A stretch of DNA of 64,000 nt from UBA8752 sp036159995 (lineage in GTDB: Bacteria; Bacteroidota; Bacteroidia; Flavobacteriales_D; Sanyastnellaceae), in the NCBI GenBank assembly GCA_036159995.1, contig JAYYEI010000047.1, forward strand, positions 62,001 through 126,000, written 5' to 3'. Of the stretch, positions 44,348 to 54,179 are shown in pieces (within the stretch, counting starts at the first letter, position 1; each line of letters starts with the position of its first letter). Position numbers and translations under genes: made by a program. The notes under the pieces are model-generated. The model was not told where the DNA came from and did no database searches. It saw nothing but the letters and a program-made list of their open reading frames with translations.

Positions 44348-44930
44348 GGGCGTGGAAGAGCTGGGCAGCGTTGGCGGAGAACAACTTGACCGCGATGGCG
44401 AGGAGGATGATGCCGAAGACCTTTTGCAGGACGGCGATGCCCCCCTCCCCGAGGGCGCGTTCGATGCGACCGGTCAGGCGCAGGACGAGGTACACCAGCG
44501 CCATGTTGACGAGGATGGCAATGGCGATGTTCACGGCGGCAAACTCCGCCCGGAGGGAAATGATCGAGGTCATGCTGCCCGCCCCGGCAATCAGCGGGAA
44601 GGCGACCGGCACGATGGTCGCGGTCTTCATCGATTCCGCATTCTGCTTGAACAGCGTGATGCCGAGGATCATCTCCAGCGCCATGAAGAACATGACGATA
44701 GAGCCCGCGACGGCAAAGGAGTTGACGTCAATGCCGAGGAAATTGATCACCCCTTCTCCGAGAAAGAGGAAGGCGAGCATGATGCCCAACGCCACGAGGC
44801 TCGCCTTCTCGGCGTGGATGTCCCCCGCCTTCTTCTTGATGTCGAGCAGAAAGGGAATGGAGCCCACGATGTCGATCACGGCGAACATCACCATGGTCGA
44901 TTTGAGGAGTTCGGTCCAGTTCAATTGCAT
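44340..44930 (-). CDS. MarC-family integral membrane protein
   Basis: A 196-residue MarC-like protein with about six helices (VMFAVIDIVGSIPFLLDI; LVALGIMLAFLFLGEGVINFLGI; FAVAGSIVMFFMALEMILGI; a periplasmic region with PVAFPLIAGAGSMTSII; two C-terminal helices). The conserved PFLLDI and PLIAGAGS motifs are diagnostic. The family's function is unclear; it was once linked to multidrug resistance in error. Nine nt after purN, so probably co-transcribed. Confidence 0.9.
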   Translation of the reverse strand: MQLNWTELLKSTMVMFAVIDIVGSIPFLLDIKKKAGDIHAEKASLVALGIMLAFLFLGEGVINFLGIDVNSFAVAGSIVMFFMALEMILGITLFKQNAESMKTATIVPVAFPLIAGAGSMTSIISLRAEFAAVNIAIAILVNMALVYLVLRLTGRIERALGEGGIAVLQKVFGIILLAIAVKLFSANAAQLFHAHG

Positions 44931-44939
44931 GTCGGAGAA

Positions 44940-45557
44940 TCAGCCCACAGCCGGGTCCGACAAGGATAGCGATTCCCGGATGGCGCGCAAGGTCTGCGGC
45001 GCGTAGTGTTCCGACTCCAGCCGTTGGATTCGCGCCGCAACCGCCTCGGCATCATCCGCAGGGTCCAACGCCGCGGCGACCTGGAAGAAGGGGGCACCCG
45101 TGTCGTACTCCGCGTCCACCCAGTGCAAGGTGATGCCGGTCTCCTGCACAATGCCGGCCGCCAGGGCCTCCGCCACGGCGCGGTGGACGTGGTGGCCGTA
45201 CATCCCCTTGCCGCCAAACGCCGGAAGCAAGGAAGGATGGAGGTTGAGCATCCGGCCGGGAAACGCCTTCACGAGCCCCTCGGGGATCTTCATCAGGAAA
45301 CCAGCCAAGGCCACGAAGTCCACCTCGAGGGCGCGGAGCCGGGCTTCCACCTCCCCGCTGAGGAGGGCACTGCGGTCAAAGACCCAAGTCGGCACACCGC
45401 ACCCTTCGGCGCGCGTCAGGACTCCAGCGTCCGGGCGATTGCACGCCACCAGCACGATGTCCACGTCCGGCACGCCAGAAGCGGCCCGCATGAGTCGCTC
45501 GGCGTTGGTGCCTGCTCCACTGGCCAGGATGGCCACCCTCGCCCCTGTCGTCGCCAT
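44940..45557 (-). CDS. purN: Phosphoribosylglycinamide formyltransferase PurN
   Basis: A 205-residue GAR transformylase, the folate-dependent step 3 of purine synthesis. Marks: LASGAGTNAERLM (phosphate-binding), VALAGFLMKIPEGL, NLHPSLLPAFGGKGMYGHHVHRAV with catalytic Asn/His, and ITLHWVDAEYDTGAPFFQ with the catalytic Asp. Its ATG shares a base with the stop of the DUF2723 gene (TGATG). No other purine genes adjoin. Confidence 0.95.
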   Translation of the reverse strand: MATTGARVAILASGAGTNAERLMRAASGVPDVDIVLVACNRPDAGVLTRAEGCGVPTWVFDRSALLSGEVEARLRALEVDFVALAGFLMKIPEGLVKAFPGRMLNLHPSLLPAFGGKGMYGHHVHRAVAEALAAGIVQETGITLHWVDAEYDTGAPFFQVAAALDPADDAEAVAARIQRLESEHYAPQTLRAIRESLSLSDPAVG

Positions 45558-48500
45558 CAGCGTCCAGCGTCCGGGTCGAAGGTGGGCGGGTCGGAATACT
45601 CGCCGCGCTGGCGGGCCGAGTTGTCCGCACGCAGCTGCTGCATGCGCTCTCCCATGGCCGCCACTTCTGCGTCCTCAGGCATAGCGTCCTGCAGGGCACC
45701 CGCCACGCGCTGGCTCACCGCCATCGCTACCTGGATGCTCTGATCAGAGGAGACGTAGAAGTCGTCCTCCAGGGACAGGAAGTAGGTCACGTCCTCGGTC
45801 AAATCCGTGAAGAGCTCGGTGCCCACCTGCTTGGCCAATTGGCCCGCCTTGGCCCGCTCCGCCTCCGGCAAGGTGGAGTCCATGGACATCTCGGAGAGCA
45901 GCTCCACCACCGGCAACATGACCCGCGTGTATGGCACGTTGTGCGAGGGCGTCGACCGCAGGAGCAAGTCCAACACTTCGAGCCCGCGCTCCGGCGCTCC
46001 AGCCTTGGTGAAGCCCTCAGCCAGATTGGTCATCTGCAGGCGGATGTTGGTCGCCATCCGGCGGTTGTTCTCGTCCATGTAGATCTCCCGCTCGGCGTCC
46101 ATGCCGCCCCATTGGAATTTCTCCATGACGTTCTCGTACATGATGTCCCGGGCGATGCCGACGGGCTGGCCGCCACGCGAACCGTACTTGACCGGCACGA
46201 GGCGCCACGCGAGGCCCTCCAGACGGAAGTAGTCCTGCAGGCCGACATAGCTGTCCGGTCCGATGGTCACCGCGAAGTAGACCGGGCGCTCCCAATTGTT
46301 GTTGCGGAGGATCTCCATCACCATGAACTGGTTCTTGAGCACGTACTGGCGGGGGGTCCCATTGCCGTCGGTGATGGTCCACTCGAGGGCGTCCACCATG
46401 CGGTCCCTCTCCTCGGGCAGCACAAGGCCCGAGCTCACCGCGAAGGCGCTGTCCACCGGCACGCTGAAGCTGTTGGACGGCAGGTGTGCATACTTGCGAC
46501 CACCCCCGTAGTCCACCTGGTCCCCGTCGTCGAGCGCCACCTGCATGGCCGCCTCAATGTCCACGTACGGATTGTTCGGGTCCTTCGGCGGGTCCATCAG
46601 GACGATGTCCCTCGTCCCCTGACGGTACTGCTCCTCGCCCATCCGGATTGGCACCGGCGCGCTGTCATAGGCACGGCGCTTCATCTGCTCGACATACCAG
46701 TCGGTGTTGAGCAGGCTCAGGTTGACGATGCGCACATCCGTGCGGTAGCCCTCGACCTCCTGGACGTACCAGAGAGGGAAAGTGTCGTTGTCCCCGTTGG
46801 TGAACAGGATGGCGTTGGGCGCGAGGCTGTCGAGGTAGTTCTTGGCCATGTCCACTCCCGTGCTGCGGCGGGCCCGGCTGTGGTCGTCCCATCCCTCAGC
46901 CCCCATCTGGAGCGGCACCAGAAGAAGCAGGCCAGAGAAGACCGCGGCATTGAGGCCTTCGTTGCCGGAGCGGCCCAACACATGGGCGAGCCCCATCAGC
47001 AGGGCGGACAAAACGCCGAGGTACATGAGCGCGTAGCTCAGGGTGTGGTCCCCGCCCGTGGCGGCTTCCACTCCGAAAAGAAGGGCGGCGAGCGCCAACG
47101 GCCCACCAGCGGCCAGGCCGAGGTCGCGGCCCCTGAGGTGACCCGCCATGTCGAACAGGGCATAGACCCCAAGTCCAATCCAGATGGCGAAGGCATAAAA
47201 GGAACCGACGTAGGCGTAATCCCGCTCACGTGGCTGGAGGGGATACTGGTTGAGGTAGACCACGATGGCAAAACCGGTCAGCACGAAGAGCAAGCCGGTG
47301 ACCGTGAAATCCTTCCATCCTCGAATGGCCTGGAACACGAGGCCGATGAGGCCCAGCAAGAGCGGGAACAGGTAGAAGCGGTTGTGCGCCTTGTCCTCTG
47401 CCCGGGCCGTGGGTACGCTGTCCCGGCTGCCCAGTCGCTCGGCATCGATGAAATCCACACCGGAGAGCCAATTGCCGTCCATGAAGTCCCCGTGGCCCTG
47501 CGTGTCGTTCTGGCGTCCGGAGAAGTTCCACATGAAGTAGCGCAGGTACATCCAACCCACCTGATAGCGGGTAAAGAAGCGCAGGTTTTCCGCCTGGGAG
47601 GGCACGAGCAACTCATGGTACCGGTCGGCCTGTCCCTGGAGGCGCTGGACCTCGCGGATGTCCTCCGCCGAACGGGTCCGGTTGGCCCGCTGGGTCGTGG
47701 CGCGGATCTGCTGCTCGAGGCCATTGAGGGACCGCTGGATGGTCTGCGCGTAGGTCCGGCCCCGGTCGAGGCCCTTGGAAAGGTCCTCCACCATCATCTG
47801 GGCCAGCGTGCGACGCACTTCGGAATTGCTGAGGTCGGCCAAGCGCGCCTGATCGCCCCGGCCCACGATGATCTCCTTGCCGGAACGCACCTCGTAGCCC
47901 GCGCCGAAGCGCTGTCCGAACGAACGGTAGAGGTTGTTGAGCGTGCGGTTCAATTCGTCCTTGCCCATGCTGCCCCCGAGGATGCGGGACGCGAGATGGA
48001 GTTCGAAGGCCTGCGCATCACGGGGCTGGCCATCGAGCGGACTGGTGAAGGAGACGTCCTCATTCCAGCCCTTGTAGTTGGACCACTTCTTGTACTCGCG
48101 GATGTGGTTCGATTGGCTCGAATACATCCGGGGGAAGACCATGGTGAAGCGGCTGTCGTACTTGGGCAATCCGTTCTTCTTCTCCCCGCTGTCCACGTAC
48201 TCCTGCTGGATCGTGAAACTGCCCTCGTTCTCCTCGATGTACTTCTCGGCAGCGAAACGCTCCCGGAAGGTGGCCACCCGGCTGTCCACCGTGCCGCGCT
48301 TCTTGTAGACGCTGTGGCTCGGGAAGTAGGTCGGTGTGCCGTCCTCGTAGGGATCCTCCATGTCGTTGGGAGAGTTCCAGTACTGGCCGGTCGCCAGGGG
48401 GCGGTCCCCGTACTGCTCACGGTTCAGGTAGGCGAGCAGAGCAAAGAGGTTCTCCGGGTTGTTCTCGTCCATCGGCGGGTTGGCCGCAGACCGCACCACG

Positions 48501-49429
48501 ATGAGGGCGAACGTGCTGTAGCCGACGAGGATCATCGCGACCGACAGGGCGGCCACGTTGAGTTGCCACCACCCCTTCTTCCGGCTGTACCACAGGGCCC
48601 CGACGAGGAGGCCGGTGACGAGCAACAGGTACGCCACGACCCCCGTATTGAAGGGCAGGCCGAAGCTGTTGACGAAGGCCAGCTCAAAGCGCGCCGCGAG
48701 CTTCACGAAGCCTTGGATCAGGCCGTACTGCACAAACAGCAGTAGGGCCAGCGACAGGGCCAGTGCCCCGATGAAGGTGGGCCACTTGAATTCGTTGCGC
48801 TTGAAGTAGTAGACCGCGACGATGGCCGGGATGGCGAGCAGGTTGAGCAGGTGGACACCGATCGACAGGCCCATCAGATACGCGATGAGCACGATCCACC
48901 GCAGATTGCCCGGCTCTTCAGCGCGGGACTCCCACTTGAGAATGGCCCAGAAGACGAGCGCCGTGAACAGGGAGCTCAGGGCGTACACCTCACCCTCGAC
49001 GGCGCTGAACCAGAAGCTGTCGCTGAAGGTGTAGGCCAAGGCCCCCACGGCACCACTGCCGAGGATGGCAAGGCGCTGGGCAGAGGTCGGCTCCGTCTGG
49101 CCTTCGGTCCAACGCGTCATGCTCAGCTTCTGCGCCAAGTGGGTGATGCTCCAGAACAGGAAGAGGATGGTGAACGAGCTCGCCATCGCACTCATCACGT
49201 TGACCGCTGTGGCCGCATAAACCGCCGGAACGAACATCGCAAAGAGACGCGCGATCAGCATGAACATCGGGGCGCCGGGAGGGTGTCCGACCTCGAGCTT
49301 GTAAGCTGAAGCGATAAACTCCCCGCAGTCCCAGAAGCTGGCGGTCGGTTCGATGGTCAGGAGATAGACGATGGTGGCCACCAGCCACACCGCCCATCCG
49401 GCATAGTCGTTGAATCGCTTGTAGTTCAT
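45557..49429 (-). CDS. DUF2723 multi-pass membrane protein (glycosyltransferase-like)
   Basis: A 1290-residue protein. The N-terminal half has about ten to twelve helices starting with GWAVWLVATIVYLLTIEPTASFWDCGEFIASAYKLEVGHPPGAP, the DUF2723 signature: the Asp and Glu in the WDCGE motif correspond to the acidic catalytic residues of GT-C transferases (TMEM260-like O-mannosyltransferases). A large insertion (about 330-690) and a C-terminal TPR-like tail (GLEVLDLLLRSTPSHNVPYTR) follow. It probably transfers a sugar from a lipid carrier to an exported protein; acceptor unknown. Very common in Bacteroidota, where it may glycosylate secreted proteins. Confidence 0.88.
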   Translation of the reverse strand: MNYKRFNDYAGWAVWLVATIVYLLTIEPTASFWDCGEFIASAYKLEVGHPPGAPMFMLIARLFAMFVPAVYAATAVNVMSAMASSFTILFLFWSITHLAQKLSMTRWTEGQTEPTSAQRLAILGSGAVGALAYTFSDSFWFSAVEGEVYALSSLFTALVFWAILKWESRAEEPGNLRWIVLIAYLMGLSIGVHLLNLLAIPAIVAVYYFKRNEFKWPTFIGALALSLALLLFVQYGLIQGFVKLAARFELAFVNSFGLPFNTGVVAYLLLVTGLLVGALWYSRKKGWWQLNVAALSVAMILVGYSTFALIVVRSAANPPMDENNPENLFALLAYLNREQYGDRPLATGQYWNSPNDMEDPYEDGTPTYFPSHSVYKKRGTVDSRVATFRERFAAEKYIEENEGSFTIQQEYVDSGEKKNGLPKYDSRFTMVFPRMYSSQSNHIREYKKWSNYKGWNEDVSFTSPLDGQPRDAQAFELHLASRILGGSMGKDELNRTLNNLYRSFGQRFGAGYEVRSGKEIIVGRGDQARLADLSNSEVRRTLAQMMVEDLSKGLDRGRTYAQTIQRSLNGLEQQIRATTQRANRTRSAEDIREVQRLQGQADRYHELLVPSQAENLRFFTRYQVGWMYLRYFMWNFSGRQNDTQGHGDFMDGNWLSGVDFIDAERLGSRDSVPTARAEDKAHNRFYLFPLLLGLIGLVFQAIRGWKDFTVTGLLFVLTGFAIVVYLNQYPLQPRERDYAYVGSFYAFAIWIGLGVYALFDMAGHLRGRDLGLAAGGPLALAALLFGVEAATGGDHTLSYALMYLGVLSALLMGLAHVLGRSGNEGLNAAVFSGLLLLVPLQMGAEGWDDHSRARRSTGVDMAKNYLDSLAPNAILFTNGDNDTFPLWYVQEVEGYRTDVRIVNLSLLNTDWYVEQMKRRAYDSAPVPIRMGEEQYRQGTRDIVLMDPPKDPNNPYVDIEAAMQVALDDGDQVDYGGGRKYAHLPSNSFSVPVDSAFAVSSGLVLPEERDRMVDALEWTITDGNGTPRQYVLKNQFMVMEILRNNNWERPVYFAVTIGPDSYVGLQDYFRLEGLAWRLVPVKYGSRGGQPVGIARDIMYENVMEKFQWGGMDAEREIYMDENNRRMATNIRLQMTNLAEGFTKAGAPERGLEVLDLLLRSTPSHNVPYTRVMLPVVELLSEMSMDSTLPEAERAKAGQLAKQVGTELFTDLTEDVTYFLSLEDDFYVSSDQSIQVAMAVSQRVAGALQDAMPEDAEVAAMGERMQQLRADNSARQRGEYSDPPTFDPDAGR

Positions 49430-49496
49430 GCGGACGCAGGGTCTCCCGGCGCGGCAGGAGCCCGATCAGCCGGACCCCGGACATGCCGGATTCCCG

Positions 49497-49504
49497 CGAA
49501 AATA
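49497..49504 (-). promoter_or_regulatory. Possible -7 box upstream of the DUF2723 gene
   Basis: Minus strand reads TATTTTCG (five of six positions) in the gap before the DUF2723 gene, 67 nt before its ATG at 49429 and 9 nt after the preceding gene's stop. Confidence 0.35.
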
Positions 49505-49512
49505 GGCCGTCC

Positions 49513-52284
49513 TCAGCGGGCGACCATCACCCGGCCCACTTGACGGGCAGCGCTCCCCTCGACCTCGAGCAGGTAGCTGCCCGTCGCAAGCGAACCGAGG
49601 TCCACTTCCCAGCGGCGGACCGGCGAGATTCCAGTGCGGACGATCCGGCCGGTCGCATCACGCAGGCGCCAGGTCAATCCGCCGCTCGGCGCGGCCTCAG
49701 GCCACGTCACGAACAGCCTCGATTCCACCGGATTCGGGTGAAGCAGAAGGCCGCCAATCGACGATCCGGTCTCCAACACCGCGCTGCCGCAATCGGTCAT
49801 CACCCCGAATTCAAGCTCGATCACGCCCTCCAAGACGGACAGGTCCACCTCGATCTCGTCCTCGTCACCCACCTCGAGCGACAAGGTCATGCCGGGCAAT
49901 CCATCCAGACCGGGCACCCCCTGCATGTCGAAGGAAATGCCGTAGCATCCCGGCGGCAAGCAGAGCACCAACGTGCCCGGCTCCTCCTCCTCTGGATCCA
50001 GAATCAACTCTCCTTCGAGGTCGAACAGATCTCCATACAACGTCCACATCATCTCCAACCCGGACAACAGCTCGGCAAGCGTCTCCCCATCAAGCGTCAC
50101 CTCGACCTCCTCACATCCCTCTTCACCACCGTTCTCCAGGTCGATGCAGGCACTCAACACCTCATCACAATCCCAGAACGTTGCCGTCACACAAGCCGTT
50201 TCTATGGCCGATCCCGCGGCGAAGGTGTGGTTGATCTCCTGCCCGTTGAGGATGGAACCATCTGACAGGGTCCACAGGAATCCATCGCCTTCGGAAGAGT
50301 CCGTGACGGCGGTGAGGGTCCAGCTTCCATCCGCTTCCTGGACGGCCTCGATGTCGAGGTCGCAGTCGAACTCATCGGGCTCCCATGGCTCCAGTTCCAG
50401 GCAGGCCTCCACCCCTTCCGGGCACTCCGGTGTCTCGTACATGGCACAGACCGTTCCGCCCACATCCACGAGGTCCGCCACTTCCCCCGTGGCGATCAGG
50501 TCTCCGTCCTCGTTGAACCATTCAACCACAGCGCCCTCCGGCGCACCATTGGCAATCAGCAAGGCCCAACCCTCTTCGGGATCGGTCCAGTCCACCACGA
50601 TGTCCAGTTCGCAGGTGACACCGGGACAGTCCTCCACGACCACCTCGATGCACCACGTGGATCCCTCCGGACAGGCGGGACTCGTCACCGTCGCACACGC
50701 CTCGTACGATCCAGACTCAGCGTACTGGTGATCCGACCACAGGGAGTATCCAGTCTCAGAAGCGCCATCCCCATAGTCCCAGAAGATGCTGTAGCCGTCC
50801 GGCTGCATCATCTCCAGCAGGAACCATCCCGAGCAATCCCCGGTGCTGTCCGGCATCCACATCAGTTCTGCATCCTCCTCTTCCAAACAGGCGCAATCCC
50901 CCACGTCAACCCAGGTGCACAGGACAGTCGTGTCCGGGCAAGAAGGGCTCACATAGGTCGCGCAGGCCTCGTACCACCCATTCTCCTCGAAGGTGTGCCA
51001 AGTGAAATGGCCTTCGGCGGTCGTGCTGTCGCTGAATTCCCAAAACACCTGCTCTCCTTCCGTGAAATCGCAAATGCTGAAGATGAATTCGCACTCGGCA
51101 CCGCCCACCCAAATTTCATCGGGACACCCCGATTCGTAATCCTCGGACCCCGTGCAGGCCACGACGCCATCGGGGCAGTCCTGACTCACGTATTGCACGC
51201 AGACCTGCCAAGGTTCGTTTCCAATGCCATAGGGCAGGGTCATGGCCCATCCGCCCTCCTGAAACACCTCGCCGTTCAAGGAGTAGATAAGCTCCACATC
51301 CATCGGAAATCCAGTCGGCGTCACGATGATGACGCTGTCGTTGTCGAGGCTGTCGACGAGCAGTTCCAAGGAGCAATCCGGCTCGCTGCATCCATCCACC
51401 TCGACCGTCGTTTCGAGCGTGACCCCCTCCGGACAGACGTCCGAGGAAAAGCTCACCGTGACCGGATACACCCCGTCCCCGCCAAAGACATACTCGGCGT
51501 AATGCCCCCCCGAAACCACGTCATCCCCGAAGGTCCACGTCGCCGTCTCTCCGGCCTGGAAGTTGGACACCTCAAAGCCCCATTCGCACCCGCCGTATTC
51601 CACGGCTTCGATGGCTTCGGGACAATCGATCAAGGCAATCTCATCGCAGTCACCATACAGCGGCAACTCCATAATCTGGGCCAGCGTGCCCACGCCACCC
51701 GGCAGGACCTGCATGTACAGGACGCCATCCAGATCCCCGTCGGTCGTCAACTGGGCGAGCAACACGCGGCCGTCCTCGTCGGGCAGGCCATTGGTGTTGG
51801 ACGGGACAACGAACCACGCGCTCCCGATCAGGTCGTCGATGACGAAGCTCTGGCCGTTCTCGAATTCGGTGGCAAAAGGGCTCCCGTTGCTCATCACCAC
51901 CTGCGGGCAGTCCTGTCCGAGGACGGGGTCCGGCGGACCGTCAATCCCGATGGTCAGCCAGCTGTCGTATTCGAGCTCCGGAAAGAAGTCGAAGAGCAGG
52001 GGATTGTTGGCGCAGGGGAACTGGCCTCCGTTCTCATCCTGATACCACTCCGAACTGGTGAGCAGCGCCGTGGGGTGCTCGATGTCCCCGAAAACGGTGG
52101 TCACCACGTCCGCCGGACCAGGCAGGGTGGCGTAGAGGCGGTAGGTCGTCAACCCGGCGAGCGGGCCTTCGGTGTGAATCACCGCCACTTCCACATCAAG
52201 GCAGACATCGCCATCGACAAGTAGGGGCTGGGCCGTGGCACAGGCCGCCACGGCGAAGAAGAGGGTCAGAAAGAAAGTGCGCAT
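49513..52284 (-). CDS. T9SS cargo protein with Cys-rich PKD-like repeats
   Basis: A 923-residue exported protein. A signal peptide (FFLTLFFAVAACATAQ) comes first, then an N-terminal secreted domain of about 200 residues, and six or so PKD-like repeats in the pattern W-x-F-G/S-D ... G-x-Y-x-A-C-A-T-x-x-S-P-x-C-P ... C. Each repeat carries several Cys likely forming disulfides in the extracellular medium. The C-terminal ~80 residues (LLLHPNPVESRLFV ... SYLLEVEG) are a type A T9SS sorting domain. Probably a surface-attached adhesin or binding protein. Start 52284 is supported by the signal peptide; a longer frame to 52503 is not. Confidence 0.8.
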   Translation of the reverse strand: MRTFFLTLFFAVAACATAQPLLVDGDVCLDVEVAVIHTEGPLAGLTTYRLYATLPGPADVVTTVFGDIEHPTALLTSSEWYQDENGGQFPCANNPLLFDFFPELEYDSWLTIGIDGPPDPVLGQDCPQVVMSNGSPFATEFENGQSFVIDDLIGSAWFVVPSNTNGLPDEDGRVLLAQLTTDGDLDGVLYMQVLPGGVGTLAQIMELPLYGDCDEIALIDCPEAIEAVEYGGCEWGFEVSNFQAGETATWTFGDDVVSGGHYAEYVFGGDGVYPVTVSFSSDVCPEGVTLETTVEVDGCSEPDCSLELLVDSLDNDSVIIVTPTGFPMDVELIYSLNGEVFQEGGWAMTLPYGIGNEPWQVCVQYVSQDCPDGVVACTGSEDYESGCPDEIWVGGAECEFIFSICDFTEGEQVFWEFSDSTTAEGHFTWHTFEENGWYEACATYVSPSCPDTTVLCTWVDVGDCACLEEEDAELMWMPDSTGDCSGWFLLEMMQPDGYSIFWDYGDGASETGYSLWSDHQYAESGSYEACATVTSPACPEGSTWCIEVVVEDCPGVTCELDIVVDWTDPEEGWALLIANGAPEGAVVEWFNEDGDLIATGEVADLVDVGGTVCAMYETPECPEGVEACLELEPWEPDEFDCDLDIEAVQEADGSWTLTAVTDSSEGDGFLWTLSDGSILNGQEINHTFAAGSAIETACVTATFWDCDEVLSACIDLENGGEEGCEEVEVTLDGETLAELLSGLEMMWTLYGDLFDLEGELILDPEEEEPGTLVLCLPPGCYGISFDMQGVPGLDGLPGMTLSLEVGDEDEIEVDLSVLEGVIELEFGVMTDCGSAVLETGSSIGGLLLHPNPVESRLFVTWPEAAPSGGLTWRLRDATGRIVRTGISPVRRWEVDLGSLATGSYLLEVEGSAARQVGRVMVAR

Positions 52285-52336
52285 GATTCGCAGAGAAGCA
52301 CAGTAAAAACAGGGGAGACGCCGCAAGGGTTGCATC

Positions 52337-52876
52337 TCAGTCGGCGTCCACGAAACGGGGATCCGTGGGGAGGACGTCGCCACAGGACCCACAGGTCCGC
52401 TTGGATTCGTCGCCATAGAACTCCCGGAACCGGGGCAGGAAGTCCTTCTCGATGTTCCGCAGCTCAAAGTAGGTCTCGTGCAGTTTGGCATTGCACCCGT
52501 CACAGAACCAGAGCAGGCCGTCCTGCATGCCGCTGCCGGCCCGCTTGCGTTCGATCACGAGGCCGAGCGATCCCGCTTCCCGCATCGGGCTGTGCGGCAC
52601 CTTCGCCGGGTGGAGGTACATGTCGCCGGGACCGAGCTTCATGTCCACGGCCTGGCCATCCTCCTGGATGCGGACGGTGATGTTGCCCTCCAGCTGGTAG
52701 AAGAGCTCCTCCGTCTCGTTGTAATGGTAATCCTTTCGTGCATTGGGCCCAGCCACGATCATCACGATGTAGTCGCCGCTCTCGACGTAGAGGTTTTTGT
52801 TGCCGACCGGCGGCTTCAACAGGTCGCGGTGCTCCTCGATCCAGGCGGTGAGGTTGAAAGGCTTGGCAATGGACAT
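52337..52876 (-). CDS. nbaC: 3-hydroxyanthranilate 3,4-dioxygenase
   Basis: A 179-residue cupin dioxygenase that opens 3-hydroxyanthranilate to a quinolinate precursor, used in NAD synthesis or tryptophan breakdown. Iron ligands are His51, Glu57 and His95; substrate Arg47 and Arg99 are in place. The bacterial-type second iron site, a rubredoxin-like pair Cys125-x-x-Cys128 and Cys162-x-x-Cys165, is complete. Numbering coincides with the characterised Cupriavidus enzyme as I remember it. No other kynurenine-pathway gene adjoins. It follows the EamA gene by 9 nt. Confidence 0.96.
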   Translation of the reverse strand: MSIAKPFNLTAWIEEHRDLLKPPVGNKNLYVESGDYIVMIVAGPNARKDYHYNETEELFYQLEGNITVRIQEDGQAVDMKLGPGDMYLHPAKVPHSPMREAGSLGLVIERKRAGSGMQDGLLWFCDGCNAKLHETYFELRNIEKDFLPRFREFYGDESKRTCGSCGDVLPTDPRFVDAD

Positions 52877-52881
52877 GGCCT

Positions 52882-52889
52882 CAAATTAA
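52882..52889 (-). promoter_or_regulatory. Possible -7 box at the dioxygenase start
   Basis: Minus strand reads TTAATTTG (five of six positions), ending 5 nt before the ATG at 52876. It overlaps the stop codon of the EamA gene, so it may be chance. Confidence 0.3.
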
Positions 52890-53800
52890 GCCTCCGACGG
52901 GATTGCCTTGACGGGCTTCCCCACGAGATACACCCCGAAGAAGATGAGCCCGCCGAAGGCGAGCAGGGGCCAACCGGTGTCCACCATGTAGTCGGTGCCT
53001 CCGAAGTGGGCCTGCGCCATGCTGAGCAGCGTCGCCAACAGCGGCTGCAAGTAGATGTAGACGCTCACCACCGTGGGCTGCAGGTGCTGCAGGGCGAAGA
53101 TGTTGAGCAGGTACACGAGGAAGGTGGTCGCCAACACAACGTAGGCCACCCCCGCCCACGCCCGAGCGTCGAAAGCGGACCAATCGATGGCCGCAGCCTG
53201 GCTCCACCCGATGGGCGTGGTGAAGAGCCAGCCGAACAGGAAGACCCAGGTCACCACCGTCAGGGGCCGGTACTTGGCCATCAGCGGCTTCACCGCCACG
53301 AGGTAAAACGCATAGCTGGTCGCATTGATCAGGATCATCAGGTCCCCCTGCCAGGACGCGTGGATTTTGGTGCCCGACCCGCTCCAGACCAGGATGGCCG
53401 CCGCCCCGATGCCCCCGAGAATGACCCCGACGAGCCGGCGCCGGACGATGGGCTGACCCAGCATTGCCGCACTGGCAAGCAACACGAGGATGGGGTTGAC
53501 GGTCATGATCAGGCTGGCGTTGACCGGACTCGTGGCATTCAGCCCATTGAAGAAGAGCAGCATGTTGATGCCGACCCCAGTCAGGCCGCAGAAGGCCATG
53601 CGCGGCAGGTCCTTTCGCTCCACCTTCTCCGGCCGGACCAAAAGCAACAAGCCGAACAACACCAGCGCCCCGGTCACGCGGAGTACGATGAATCCACTCG
53701 GACCGACCAGGTCCGGCATCAGGCCCTTGGCCACGAGGTAGTTGCCCCCGTAGGTCAGGGCCACAATGGCCAGGGCCAAGTGGGCAAGCAGTCGCTTCAT
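52886..53800 (-). CDS. EamA/DMT-family transporter
   Basis: A 304-residue drug/metabolite-transporter-superfamily protein with ten predicted helices in two EamA repeats (LALAIVALTYGGNYLVAKGLMPD at the start; VVTWVFLFGWLFTTPIG in the second half). Such proteins usually export amino acids, nucleotides or metabolites; the substrate is unknown. Positive loops (PEKVERKD, VRRRLVG) follow the inside rule. It belongs to the run GH3, uridine kinase, ArsC-like, EamA, on one strand with short gaps; 21 nt separate it from the ArsC-like gene. Confidence 0.9.
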   Translation of the reverse strand: MKRLLAHLALAIVALTYGGNYLVAKGLMPDLVGPSGFIVLRVTGALVLFGLLLLVRPEKVERKDLPRMAFCGLTGVGINMLLFFNGLNATSPVNASLIMTVNPILVLLASAAMLGQPIVRRRLVGVILGGIGAAAILVWSGSGTKIHASWQGDLMILINATSYAFYLVAVKPLMAKYRPLTVVTWVFLFGWLFTTPIGWSQAAAIDWSAFDARAWAGVAYVVLATTFLVYLLNIFALQHLQPTVVSVYIYLQPLLATLLSMAQAHFGGTDYMVDTGWPLLAFGGLIFFGVYLVGKPVKAIPSEA

Positions 53801-53821
53801 GGGGCCTCGGGGCGAGGAGGG

Positions 53822-54175
53822 TCAGCCCTTGAGTGCCGCGCGGGCACCCTCGACGGACGCCTTGGCGGAGCCGGCGAACACCGCGTCATCCGTGAGCAGG
53901 ACGGGGCGCTTGAGAAAGGTGTATTCCTCGATGATGAGGCGCCGGTAGTCGGCTTCACCGAGGTCCATATCCGCCAGGCCCATGGAGCGGAACTTCATGG
54001 CGCGGCGGCTGAACAGCGCCTCATAACTGCCGGCGTGGGCCTTCATTGCATCCACTTCCTCAGCCGTCACACCGGAGGCCTTGATGTCCCGGATCTCCGC
54101 CCCACAGTCGGCGGGTTGGAGGTCGGCGTCGATGCGCTGGCAGGTCTTGCAGGTCGGGAGGGTGAAGAATTTCAT
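53822..54175 (-). CDS. ArsC/Spx-family thioredoxin-like protein
   Basis: A 117-residue ArsC/Spx/YffB-type protein with a thioredoxin-like start (FFTLPTCKTCQRIDADL), Cys9 and Cys12 in a CxxC, and a late FLKRPVLLTDD strand with the cis-Pro-like KRPV motif typical of the family. It could be an arsenate reductase, an Spx-like regulator or a general glutathione/thiol protein; no arsenic genes are near. Four nt after uridine kinase. Confidence 0.82.
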   Translation of the reverse strand: MKFFTLPTCKTCQRIDADLQPADCGAEIRDIKASGVTAEEVDAMKAHAGSYEALFSRRAMKFRSMGLADMDLGEADYRRLIIEEYTFLKRPVLLTDDAVFAGSAKASVEGARAALKG

Positions 54176-54179
54176 GGGG

